64,000 nt of DNA, taken from positions 87,573,277 through 87,637,276 of the forward strand of contig CM031858.1 in assembly GCA_018697195.1 (NCBI GenBank), given 5' to 3'. Shown here in pieces: positions 49,950 to 62,087 of this stretch. The notes under the pieces are model-generated. The model ran no database searches, was not told the origin of the DNA, and saw only the letters and a program-made list of their open reading frames with translations. The stretch is from Certhia americana. Lineage: Eukaryota > Chordata > Aves > Passeriformes > Certhiidae. How positions within the stretch are numbered: position 1 is the first letter of the stretch; each line of letters starts with the position of its first letter. A program made the position numbers and the translations under genes.

Positions 49950-52925
49950 GACACAGATAGATACCTAAGTGTAAGGAATTCTCTAACAGATGGGAAAATA
50001 CCTCTGCTGCTTCCTCATAATCCTTTGTGGATCATTTGCCACCATGGCAGGTCCTTCACAATACTAAAGAAGAAACTGATCTGTTAGAAAGGCTTTTCTA
50101 GCTCTATTGTAAGATGAATTCCTCCTGTTGGTCTTTAAAAGGACTGACACGATCACTTCTTCCCTTGTACACTTGGGGACTACATCTCAAAAGATGTACC
50201 ATTAAAAATCCTTGAAAAATGATCACCATTACAAATTCCAAACTAACCCAGTGTTGACACAAACACATTTTTACTAAATGCCTTAACACAGCGTGCCTCA
50301 CCATGTGACGTGGTAACTGCAAATAACTGTTTCTCTTTTTGATCCAACACAGACAGTATAAAAAAGAAAAATTAAAAAAAAGGGCAAATACATAAATAAT
50401 ACTCTTTTCCCTAGTTATTTCTTAAAAAAACCAATGTTCTCTTGTGCCTTGTTCAAATGGGGATACAGCCCAGCTATACAGTTAGTAGTATATAGTTATA
50501 GAGTACATCTTTCTTTGGTATTGAAGAAAATGTGTGTGCTTTCAGATCTGTTACAACATAGGTGTAATAAAGTAAGGTCTGACTCTTCTTCAGAGGAGTC
50601 CTGTGTCTTATCAATGTAATTCACAGCTCTCCTATTTAACCTGCTAGAGAAATTCCCCTCCTGTTAGCTTCTCTCATTTGGCTTTGTTCAGCTGAGAGCT
50701 CTGTCACATGCAGCCCAGATGGACTCAGCTGAGGCAACCATGCAACTTCCCTGTAGCCACTGTCCAGATCTGCAGCTCTTTTGCAAGTTATCAGCAAAAC
50801 AGCAGGGTCAGCAAGGGGGATGTACAACTATGTCCCAATTCATAGTGCACTCTATCAGTCTTAAATGAGGATTAAAGGGGATGTAAACTAGAACACTGCA
50901 GCACGTATTGGGTTACTGAGTCACCAGCTTTTCCGTCATTTAATGTTGGAACCAGCACCTTCCAGTCTGTGAGGAAACAAAAAATCCAGAGGAGGAAAAT
51001 GTATAGAAACATAAAGAACTACTCTCCAAAAGCAGGGAGTGAGAGAGGACTGTAGTCTGCTATAATGCTACATCCTCCTGCAGTTTAATCTGGTGTGTAC
51101 AGGTTAGCTATCAACAGCAAGATCAGGACTCAACCTTGCACTTCCAGCCTCTGCACCAAATGACAGAGCAAATTTAACAAGGCTTCCCCTCCTGAAAGCT
51201 GACAAATAAGTGCTATTTCAGCTTCAGCTCTGATTCCCCCTTCCTCATATTTAAAATTACTTAAAGAAGTGTTTAGAGTTTGCCAGAAGACACAGAAAAC
51301 AGGTGGATAAACTGCCTGATACATGACAACTTTTCATTAATACAACATTATCCTGAGACAATGCCCAAAAAAATGACTGGAGACCTACTTGAAGGAAAAG
51401 TGGCTATACCACACAACATGCGAGTAATTACTAGTTGAACCAGATCTAATTCTACAAAGAGCTATAGCAATTGTTAGCCAAATTGAGTCTGTCGTGGCAG
51501 ATGCTAAAATAATTGCTCAGGGAGATTACAGGCCATATCCAAGCAGTTAATTCATTAGAAGTGTAATATTCGGAATGGCAATGGAAGAGCAGAAAAATGG
51601 GAGCAAAGAGAGCACATTTTTTTAATCAAACAAGCACTACTGCCTTCCTCTGTCATCCTCTAGTTCCCTATTTACATGAACGATTCATGCTTCAGTTACT
51701 GCTCAAAACTGCATATGTTTGCTTACTAGCTGGCCTGAACAAATTTCCCTATGCCTTGGGTTTGGAAAAAACAAAAAAAAATTTAGTGTTTTGTACTGTC
51801 ATCAGTGTGAAAAATACACAAAGTCATTGTCCCTGCTATAAATCCCTCAGATGAAGAGTGGAATATTGTTAAAAAACTGTGACAGCTACCAGTTTCAACT
51901 GGCAAGATATTTCAGCAAACAAAGAGTCCTCAAAGATTCACAGAGGTGTTGTCTACAGAAACGTCTGCATGGGTACTTGCAGGGAAAAAAAATATATTCC
52001 ATGTGGAAGAGTTTTTTACCAAGGGTTCTTTTGCTTGTCTCCACTAAAAAGAAGACAAAATCTCCCAGACAATTTGTCTTCCAGTATGAACTAACCCTGG
52101 CTCTACTCAGATGCAATTCCTAGCACAGCAAAAGCTCATTTATGTCCATCAAATTCCACAAGACAGAGGTAATAAAGGAGGTTATTGGCAAATAGGTCAT
52201 ATGCTGGCTGGCTGCAAAGGTGCATATATCCCTGCAGAAAGGGTAGCTGCTTGAAGGAGAAAGAGAATGATTAGACCCTGGATTTACTTTGCATTTTTCT
52301 CTGTATTTTGAATGCAGGTTGTTAAAATTGGTCTATCCCTTAAAACTGGCCTATTCCTGAGCATTGATTACTGGTATATGTGCACCATCAGGACACAGCA
52401 ATGAAAGAATACCATTTCATTTGGCACAACTCACTGTAGAGGAAATGATGCTTGACATAACACAGATAAAAATAAATATCAGACAAATATACACCAGAAC
52501 GCTGCATACCAAAAACTCCAAAGTGACTTTTATGGTTTTATAAGCTTGGATGTGTATAAAAGAAAACTGAAATTTTCTTTGCAGCCAGGTTAACAACTTT
52601 ACTTCATGCTGAATAGTACTTTACAGTACTCATTGTACTGTACAGTATTCATTTACAATTCAACTTGATGCAGCAGGAGAGAATCTATTCCAAAATGTGG
52701 AGTAAAAAGGCTTTTCTACAGATGTTATGCAGAAGATCAGCAGAAGTGATTAAGGAAAACAAGTCTGAAGTCTATTTCCCAGCCACACAAGGATATATAA
52801 ATTAGGTCCTCCTGAATTACTTTCTGGAAGTGACAGCAAACCAACAAAGGGTGTTTTGGCAGAGACAACATATGAAACCCATGTCAATTGAACAAAGAAA
52901 TAGGTCACTGTGCAATGTATGTGAT

Positions 52926-52963
52926 GAATTTTCTTAAGAAAGAAAAGAATTTTCTTAAGAAAG
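52926..52963 (+). repeat. 21-bp period repeat of a palindromic unit, two copies
   Basis: GAATTTTCTTAAGAAAG occurs twice with AAAA between. Each unit contains CTTAAG in a larger near-palindrome (TTTTCTTAAGAAA). Confidence 0.85.
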
Positions 52964-54371
52964 TTTTGTGCAGGTCTAAGAAGAGCAACGGCACAGAAGA
53001 AAAATAGGTGATTCTAAATATCAAACAGAATTTACAGCCTCTTGGGCAAATAAATGAGAAAATCATGGCCTATCAGGTGAGACATTTCAGCTCCACAGGG
53101 TATCCTGAGATAAGAGACTGGGAAATTGGGAATCATAGCTGCACTGCAAGCTAGCCAGGCACTGCCATGGGAAGCAATAGCATCGCCTCTCGTGTCTTCT
53201 CCTGCCTCAGCACCACTGACCACCCCCACCATTCTTCTCTAGGTAGCTGCTTTCATTAAGCAAACACAGCAACTCTGCTATCCCAGTCTGGTCAGAAAGG
53301 AATTTCTGAATGGAGGGGTTTTTTGAAGGCTAGCGCGGATTTATCACATTGTAGGAAAGATGCATGTCTGAAAGCTGACAAATTTTCCCAACTATAAGTG
53401 TTTCTTTTTGAGTTCAGAATGACTTAATTTTTCAGATATAATTCATTACCCCCCTCAACTAGACTTTTCTATAAGGTGATTAAATGTCTGCTGTCTGTTG
53501 CAAGAATCACCACCTGAAAGTTATAATATAAAACTATGACATGACTGGTGCTCCAGTACATACGTATCTTACATACACATAAACATATGTAAAAAGCAGA
53601 TACACTGGTGTAATTAGCTGATTAACAGCCATTTAAATCCACAATATTTTTCTCTCAAACTCTCCCCTCAGATTTCAGCACTGAAGATGTCCAAATTGAT
53701 GTGCACATAGAGGCAGGCAATTTCCAAATGCTCCTGCTGTGACCTCCTCTCTAATCACCTGCAGGAGAACAGCATACTGTGCCACTCAAATAATGTTTAA
53801 AATTAATATGCCTCTTCAGAATGGGCACTCCAATAAAGACTATTATCCTCTATCAACAGAAGAAAAGTACAATCAAAATGTACAGAAAGTACTGTCTGCA
53901 AATGAGCCATTTTTCTGAAGGCTGTATACCAAATGCCTCTTCTACTGTGAAGAAAAGACCTTGCACAAATCTGGAAAATGCAGACACAGGGAAATTCCAG
54001 TTTGGACATCTAGCATGTTTCTGATAGAAAATTTATGAAAACTGACTGATTTTTATATAAGCTTGTCTAAGATTGTCACTAGACCTGATTTTTTACCTAG
54101 ATCTTTTGTCATTTATTCAAATAGATACACTCAGTCTGAACTTAAAAGCTGAGCTTTTATCAATTCTTAAACTTGTCTGATATATATGTATAAAATAAGC
54201 AGTGTTCTGACAGCCACCTTCTCTTCAGGTCATTGCATGGTGAACTTTAAACAGTAACGCGGAGATGAGCAAATTGAACTCTGACAGCAGGTTGAGATAA
54301 TGTTTGGGAAATGCCTCATTACATCATGCATTATTTTGCTTCCCCTACAGACAAGAAGCAACAGACCTTAC

Positions 54372-54434
54372 ATTAGGGTCCTGCAGACTGGAGGTCTTAC
54401 TGGGATTTACAAAAGACGTCTCTTCTTTCACAGC
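54372..54434 (-). CDS. Exon-like 63-bp cassette (phase 0 to 0), probably gene A alternative exon
   Basis: Seen: a pyrimidine-rich acceptor (TTCTTTTAACAG) and a good donor (AAT|GTAAGG) flank 21 codons reading AVKEETSFVNPSKTSSLQDP followed by N. The composition (Ser/Thr/Pro with acidic and basic residues) resembles the other gene A exons, and it lies between two of them. Odd: it is open only in phase 0, whereas the exon upstream (55.0 kb) ends in phase 2 and the next (41.8 kb) begins in phase 2. It therefore cannot simply be spliced between them. Either additional small exons exist on each side that I did not find, or the segment is used with a different upstream exon, or it is a frame-breaking cassette. 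Confidence 0.5.
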
Positions 54435-55012
54435 CTGTTAAAAGAAGGAGACAAAGTTTAGTACAACGTCCATGCACTTATGATAATACAGCTGTTTATT
54501 TAAAAAATAGTCCTGTAAGCACCTCAGAAAACTGTGGTACCCAAAATGCTTACTCTGTGCAGATTTAAAAGATATGATCCTTTGAGGTTTTCATCTCCTA
54601 CAACTGAGATTCACTGTGATGAGAAACAATGTACAATGTGCAGGGCAATAGTGTAAGGAAGAGATTGGTCCTGGAGGAGAAAGAAAGAAGCACTGACATT
54701 TATGGTTCCTCCAGAAAGCACTTGCACAGAAATCATACAAAATCTACACAGAAAAACATATTGTAGCTGAGCTGTACTTTCAATTGGAGTAGAATAAATA
54801 TTTATGTAGCCTAACTGAATTAATGATGCCAACTTTTCATTCAGTCTTTGAAAACCTAACTGAAAAATGTGATCCCCTACATATATTCACACTGTATGCA
54901 CAATGCACAGAAAATCTCACCCACTACTGCTCTCTGCTAAATTACAGAGTCCTGTCTCTCATATACCATTTTTCTGTGGAGTTGAAAATACCAGTATTGC
55001 AAAATAACTTAC

Positions 55013-55074
55013 ATGGAACTTGCTTTATCACCTAGGAAATGCCCAATCCGGGCAGGCGTTGGTATACTCCTCAT
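55013..55074 (-). CDS. Gene A exon, 62 bp (phase 0 to 2), unidentified gene
   Basis: Seen: on the minus strand an acceptor (ACTGCATCTCAG) precedes the exon and a strong donor (CAT|GTAAGT) follows it. The frame is open and reads MRSIPTPARIGHFLGDKASS plus two bases. It has three CpGs in 62 bp of otherwise CpG-poor DNA, as expected for coding sequence. It ends with two bases of a codon, and the exon at 41.8 kb starts with exactly the one base needed. Inference: it is an internal exon of a basic, Ser/Thr/Pro-rich protein. The ATG at its first codon could be a start, but an acceptor directly before it favours an internal exon. I do not recognise the family. Function and cellular location are unknown. 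Confidence 0.55.
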
Positions 55075-58000
55075 CTGAGATGCAGTATTCCACAATCTAT
55101 GTGTAAATGACAGTGTGAGGACAACACTGCCCCCCACAACAGAAAATACTGACTACAGAGAAAAGAGTATCTCCAAATCAGTCAGGGACTTCTCAGACTG
55201 ACATTTGCACCCGCTACATGAAGAAAAGGACTGCAATAGTCCCACAGCAGAGTGATTTTCTAGTGTTCAGTATCTGAACCACAGTAATTTGAGGTCATAG
55301 GTCCAGATTAAATTAATGTGTCAGTCTAATCCTCTTAAAGAAGGATGAAACAGATTTCTTCAAATCCATCAAATCCAAAGCAAAAGATTTTTCAGACATG
55401 TAAAAATATTGTAATGTTATGTAAGACCTTCCATTCAATAAAAATTTATATATTCCATTTGAGGGTACTCATAAAAAAAGGAAACAAAATCAAAGCTGAG
55501 TTTCTTCTATACCTTAGTGATGAACTAAAATAGAAACATCATTAGGGATACTCAATGCTTGAGGAAATCACCCAAGCTGTGATGGTTTTGGGTTAGTTTT
55601 CTCCTTGTGCTAAAGGGAACAGAACCCTCATTGCCACTTCCCAGATCATTATTTATCAGATCACCAGCCATGGTGGGAATGGACTGTTCCAGCTTGTACA
55701 CACAATTAACTGTATAGGCAATTAAGCTGGAATCACTGGGAGCCTGACAGAAAGTGAACACTGTCCTGGGTCTTCTCCAGCCCAGGCAAGTATCTGAGGT
55801 GATGAGCTAGAGGGAATTTTGAGACAAGTCCTTTAGCAGGAAGTTCATCTCTTCCTACTAGAATGGCTGAACCTTGTATATTGATACCTAACCCCCCATC
55901 TGCATCTCTGACCCCCATCAGCAGGTTTATCCCTCTCCTAGGGGCTAGTTTACACAGAGGGAGCTGGTTACAGCTAGGTTACTTGGAGGAGAACAGGATC
56001 AGCAGTAGCTACTGGAGAAGCTCCACTCCAGTGTAGTGCCCTTACATGCTTGGGTTTAATCTCCCTCAGACAGAGGTTTCCTCAATCCTGCACAAGCACT
56101 CCAGAAATTAGGGAACCAGATAAATGTGGGACATAATCACAGCACCACCAACATAATAATTCAGCTACCAAATGTTTTGCTGATAAGTTTTTCAGCCAAT
56201 TAGTGTCATATCACAAACCATTTGGGGATCAGGAGTGCAATTTTAAAATGTTAATAAATTTGTAGCTTTAATAAACTCAGCTCAGCTTTAGAAAACTTTT
56301 TTTACTAGTCTTCTAACAGCTCTGTCTACATAATGTTTATTCAAAAGCTATTGCTTTCTTCAAAGGTAAGAAAAAAAATTTTTAAGGACTTGAGAGAAAG
56401 CATTGAAAATCATTCTTTGTTGGCATAGATTAGCAGCGGAAGCAATATTTCTTTGTCCTACAGAAATTATAATGCTTTTTATAAAGCTGTTTGATTTCTG
56501 AAATCTGTAAACAGGAATCCAGTTGTCAGAAACCTAATAGAAAGTGTCTTCTTTCACACTGATGTCTTAGCAGCATTTTATTGTTAAGCCTGTCAAGCTA
56601 GCTGCTTATTATGTGTCAAATTGGTTACTTTTTAAAATTATAAATTTTAGTTCATTCCACTTTTCACCAAATTAATTGATCTGCATTTTAAGATGCACTT
56701 GAACACAACAGTAGAAAAGAGATTACAGAGATCAACAATGCAATGCAGGGGTTGTGACCAGTAACAACATTATTAAAATTCCACCTACTTAAATGCTATA
56801 AGCCATGGATCTCATTAGCCAGCTGAGAGGGCTTCACTGCATTAGACCCTTGATTTCTTCTCAGCTCTGTGACTACATTATTTCTCTCTTTTGTCTGCTG
56901 GCTAAGCCAGCATCTCAAGAAGTCATATATTCCTAAGCAGCATGACCAGCATTCTCCAACAATGAGGAATTTCTCTTGGTACTAATTTTTGTCTGTTATT
57001 ACTCATGTTTTAAAGATCAGAAAAGACTTCCGTACCCACAAGTAAGCACTCCAGACTAGTAAGCAAGTAATCCCACTCGAATTTGTAAGGAGAGAGGGAG
57101 CATGCAAAGAAAATGGGGGGGCCTGAACAGGCTCAGGTGATGAGGTGTGCCCTCAGGGTGCCATGAGGTGTGCATTGGCAGATACAGATTAATTAATTAA
57201 GGATGGGATCATTCTTCTCACCTTACACCTCTCCTCCCTACCTGTGGATGAACAGACATGAGAAAACATTATAAGGTTTGCAAACCCTTCTGCAGAGGGC
57301 TTCAGCTGTCAGAAAGCATTCCACCCTTGCTTCACTTGAGGGCTTATTGGCTTTTGGGTTGTTTGTCTGTTTCAGAACGAGGTCAGTGAGTCATCAACTG
57401 GCAGCCTGTTGCTTTTATTTTTTCTTCTTAATGCTGCAAATCACATTCACTAATCTCAGAAGGACTTTCTCAGCCTTACTGAAAAGACATGACTGTCTTT
57501 TCAAGGGTTATGCTTGTAGACAACCTTTACAATATAATTCCCAGATGGTTTGCCTTCATTTGAAAATAAGTGTACCTGCTGGGGCCAGGATTTGGGTTTC
57601 CATTGCAGAATGCCTTCCATCAATGGAGCATGGGGGTTTAGCCAAGGGTAGCAGGAGACGCCTGGTAGGGAATGTACACAGAGGGCTGGGCTGAGGCTCT
57701 CACCCACTGAAAACCCAGCACTGAGCTGTGTAAGAAAGACAGAGGCAGAAGCAAAGCATGGAACTGCTTAAATCTTAACTAAGGCAGATTCTCTCCTCCC
57801 ACAGAGGCTGATGTTCTGAGGGACAGATTTCAGGGCATAACAGACCTGGAAGCCAAATTTATACAGCAGCAGATTCATTTAATAATTACCTAAAGAGAAA
57901 CAAGTTATTCTTTTGGCTACCAGACTGCAAACCAAATTAAAAGTTGATCCATATAATCCATCCATACAATGCTATTCTCTTATTTTATCTGCATCAGGCC

Positions 58001-60091
58001 CAGCGGAAAAGAAAAATCATTAATGTTCTGATTTCATATGTCATTAACTTTCTGGATGATATTAGAAACAAAGGATGACTTTATCATTTTAAACATTACT
58101 TTGTACTATTTAGGGACAAGAAACATGACTGGGTAGAAATGCCATTGTACAGGCTCTCTTCACAGATGATTGCTAGGAAATAGTTTCACCAAAGGATAAA
58201 AAGAGGAGAAAAGTATCTAAGTAATATCAAATTTTGCCCAGAGCCTCTAAACCATCTACCTATGAGCAGCCTGGGAGTTCTCAGACTGGAGCTTTTCAGT
58301 CAGCTCCTGAGCACTGCTAATTCCTGCTGCTTAATCAGCAGCCAGGTCCTTTGGAGCATTAGAGAGGGGGTGGATGCTCCAGGGATGCTATGCCAGACTC
58401 TGTTGAGCTTTCTAGAGGGGGTGGGAGCACTTTCTGGCCCATGAGAGTAATCCCATGCATGAATTCATAAGTCCTGGTGGCTGGATTTTCCTAGTGAACA
58501 GCAGCTCCTTCAATTTTCTTCTGAAGAAAGAGTTAGCCCCAGGATAACAGAGGACAGAACCTTACAATGGGAATTGGTTGCACCAAGCATGTACCAAGAG
58601 GGAAAATACAGCAAAGACAGAACTTTGGGTGCAGCCTTCTGTGACTTTTGCCAGTGGGGCACTGTGGAAGGCAGTCTGTGTTCTTCATGCCTCAAGCAAG
58701 CACCATTTGGAGCTAGTGCCATCTGTGTCTCTCCGCCATCACCAGGGGCATTGCTGCAGCTCTCACCTCTACTGGTCCTAAATAGGAGTTCCTTGAATAA
58801 GCGACAAAACTGCATGAAAAATCAGATCACTGCAGCCGAGGGGGAGTGTCAGGTTCGCATCTGAGAAAGACAAGGGTCCAGAAGGCTTATAGGAAACATA
58901 TGATAGCTCTTATTTAGAAATTTCACGAAGTTCACAGTTGCAGAAAGGAAGGGAGAGCAGCACAGCTTTCACATGTTTGGAGATCTTCAAAGGTAAGGAA
59001 GGGATGACTCTCACTGCAGTGGCCTGGAAATGCTTCTCTATCTTGGCTCTTTCTGAATCTGTAGTGATGATAAGGAGGCCTGAATAATATTTGATTTTTC
59101 AGCTCTTTATCAACATTTTTATCTTTTGTCAGCCATGCCAAATTTTGGCTGATCTCATTAGATAATACAGGCTAAGGAACATGTCATCAGGAAGAATGTT
59201 CTGCCAAGGTAAACCTACCTTGGTGATTTAATATGTCAAATGTAACTTTTCAGGCAGAAAAGCATGATGTTTATGTCTCTTGAGAACAGACTACTCTGTT
59301 TTTTTCCTTCTGAATGAGGCCTGGCATCATGGGCTATGGCGGGGCTCTTACACATCAAGGCAATTAACAGTACTTGTCTCATCATGTCCTGGCACTTAGA
59401 GACACACCAGGGAGGAGACAGAGCTGACATATCCACAGCTCTCAGAGTCTTGTGACACCACTGCCATTTGCCTCCACTATCCTGGGGAATAAATTTAAGA
59501 TCTCATCAGTTCCCACGTTCTGTTTATGTAAATCTTCACTCCCCTTCTTGTACCTCCAGCAAGGCTGCCACATAATTTCCTCAGTTCCTTCCCTGATTTT
59601 GAGGTATCATTGCTGACACATTTCTAATGAGCTGCCATGTATCATATATTCCTCACACACAATCAAAATCTTGTATTTTTATACCTATGGAACCATCAGA
59701 TTCCTGCAGCCTCATTTTTAAGTTGAGCAAACCTGTTTCCACATAGCAACTGAACATAGAGAATTTGAAGCTGAGCCATTTTTGAATTCCATTGTTATGA
59801 ACAATTATACCTGGTGCGATGTTGCTCTTGCTGCTGTTCCAGTTGAGAGTCCCAGAGCAGTTGCTTCTTTTTACCTAGCCTGAAACTTGACAGTGAGGTT
59901 ATTGCTCATCCAAGTGGGTGACTAACAGCAACAGCTTCGGTTTAGGAAGGCACAGTGTACATAAGGAGCTGTGGAAGCTTCCCCCACAGCCTGAACACCT
60001 CAGCTGCGACCTGTTATGCTCACACAATTTCAGTTCTGATCTCTGTGCAAAGACTGTCAAATTGTGCAGTAGCTCCGTGCTCTGAATAAGG

Positions 60092-60133
60092 ACGGATGGA
60101 GGGAGGGAGGAAGGGAGGAAGAGAGCAGAGGGA
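60092..60133 (+). repeat. Purine-rich (GGAGG/GGAAG)n tract
   Basis: GGATGGAGGGAGGGAGGAAG followed by similar units. Simple repeat. Confidence 0.85.
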
Positions 60134-61768
60134 AGCAAACAGCAACTAATTCATGATGGAAGGAGCCTGAAATGTTGGAAAAGCTGATCCTTTCAAGGTA
60201 CTTAATTCAACATCTAGTGAAAGCTGAGAATTCCTCTGGGTATCCAGAAGGATTTGTTTAAGTCCTATTATAAGAAAGATAGCATAAGATTATAAATCCT
60301 CAAGTGTCTTCCCCTCACCTACTCTATTTTCATTCATGACCTGATTAGGGTTTGAATCCAGATCTCTTTAAGTGAGTAAAGCTCCAAAGACCCAGCTTAC
60401 ATAAAGACAGTGAATTTTTTCTAGAAATACATGGCAGAAGCTTCTGGACTTTGAAGATGGCACGTCCTTACACTTGAATCTTTCCTTAAAGGAGGCAGAA
60501 CACTAAAAGAGACAAAGAACTGTCAAAAATGTAGCCACGATCACTGTGGATCACTTCACTTATGCACCTTTTCTACCATAAATAATGCATAGATCCCAGT
60601 CTCATTTACATTGCAGCCATGGCTTGCATGTATGTAGAGAGCACAGGATGACACTGGCATCCTGCATGACCTGAGGTATTTTCTGTACCACTGATCAGTC
60701 CTTTCCTCAAGAAGACTCTAAACAGCACAGGCAACCTGCGCTCACTCACATATTTGCAATACTTCAGGTAAAACTACATGATATTTGGGCTGTACTTTTT
60801 TTGTTTCTAGAAAAGGGAGAAAAAAGAGAGAGATGGCTATCGACCTGGCCTAAAAATTTACATGTGTATAGGCTTGTCAGGAAAGTTACTGTGTGAAAGG
60901 AGTTAGAGGACTGAACGTCCCTTTGTTCCGCCTAAATGTCCCTTTGTTTTCTGAGAACCAAGGCAGGGGAATCAATGGCTTGAGAACCCAAACCTGGCTG
61001 ATTGAAGATACCTCTCCCTGGCCAAGAGTTTCCATTGGGGTTGAAAAGGGAGAAACAAATTTTGTGTGCTCTTTTGTAAGGACCCTGCAGCTCCAAACCA
61101 CCTTTTCTCACCACTTTTTTTTCTCGCAAACAACCCATAATGTAGCTCAGTAGTAATGTCACCTCTATTTGTCCTCTATTAACTGCACCTGCAGAGTGAG
61201 CTTGGCCTTCCCTTGTCTGCAGACAAGGGGAAGATGTGAGTGATGCAAAAAGCAGCAGCAGTAGAAATCTGTGAGAAACAGGATCCTTCCCTGTGCTAAC
61301 CTGCTGGATGCACATCAACCCAAGGATTTAGGAAAGCCTGGCTAACAGGTGCAGAATAGAGACACCACTTGTGGATGACAAACTGCTAGAACACAGCACA
61401 CACTGCCTGCCAAAATAAAAAGCCCTGCTGAGATAGCTGTACATTTGCTCAGGACCGTGTGCTTAATTTTAAGGATAATTAGGATTTGTCCAAAGAGAAA
61501 TGGATATAAATAGCAACTGAAACCTTCAAGTATCTTTCCTTCATCACTTGGGCCATGAAATTTTTGGCAAAAGGGGTTCTTTGTGATACTAACAAGTCAT
61601 GTCTGCTCAATCAAAGTGTATCAGCACTGACTCATGCAAGCTGCAAAGGTGTTTTAAATGCTAGGGAGATCTGGTCTTTTGTATTCTGGCAGCTCCTTAT
61701 GCTGCTTTATATTTTTATTTATATATTTATATTTTATATTTGAGTACCTCTCTAATGAAAAGTTTGGA

Positions 61769-61800
61769 ATATATATATATATATATAAAAAAAAAAAAAA
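61769..61800 (+). repeat. (AT)9 plus poly(A) microsatellite
   Basis: Nine AT units followed by 14 A, preceded by a 40-bp stretch built mostly of TTTATAT-type sequence. Likely length-variable. Confidence 0.9.
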
Positions 61801-62018
61801 GATATGTCAGTTGCTTCACGGTGTTTAGGGCTCCCCTGGAGTTTAATTATGTGGGAACTGTTACATGTAGTCTGTCAGCTAAAAGATCCCTGTGGCACAG
61901 TTTGAGAGGTGTGTTGTGAAACATTACTCATTTACTCTGCCCTACAGGTAACAGCATGGCATGCCCTGTACAAACCACAGGTTCCCACAGCTACATGTGG
62001 TTTCCTCACATTTCTCAC

Positions 62019-62087
62019 CTGTGGTGTCCATGGCAGTGAGCTCCTATATCCAGCTTCCAGCATCCCTGGGCACACTGCACTTTGATT
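62019..62087 (-). CDS. Possible upstream gene A exon, 69 bp (phase 0 to 0)
   Basis: Seen: donor CAG|GTGAGAAAT is strong; the acceptor (CATCTAAATGCAG) lacks a good pyrimidine tract. Twenty-three codons are open, starting NQSAVCPGMLEAGYRSSLPW. Its exit phase fits the 55.0-kb exon. Composition is not distinctive and a second frame is nearly open, so this could be chance. Confidence 0.25.

Larger units (their letters stand above)
41849..54371. other. Gene A intron, 12.5 kb
   Basis: No secure exon. A possible coding-looking stretch at about 45147-45283 (minus) is discussed under findings. Repeats and palindromes at 44.3, 47.2, 48.3, 49.9 and 52.9 kb are listed separately. Confidence 0.55.
55075..62018. 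other. Probable gene A intron, nothing recognised
   Basis: Mixed composition, slightly GC-richer at 55.6-56.1 and 58.2-58.9 kb. No supported exon, RNA gene or element apart from simple repeats. Confidence 0.45.

Noticed and set aside
57220..57258. 20-bp segment with strong acceptor (TGTTCATCCACAG) and donor (AAG|GTGAGAAG) on the minus strand
   Set aside because: Too short to judge coding content, and phase 0-to-2 use would compete with the better 55.0-kb exon.
60932..61318. 128-codon minus-strand open frame
   Set aside because: No recognisable motif and no splice context. It contains basic and hydrophobic stretches but nothing consistent with a fold or with gene A phases.
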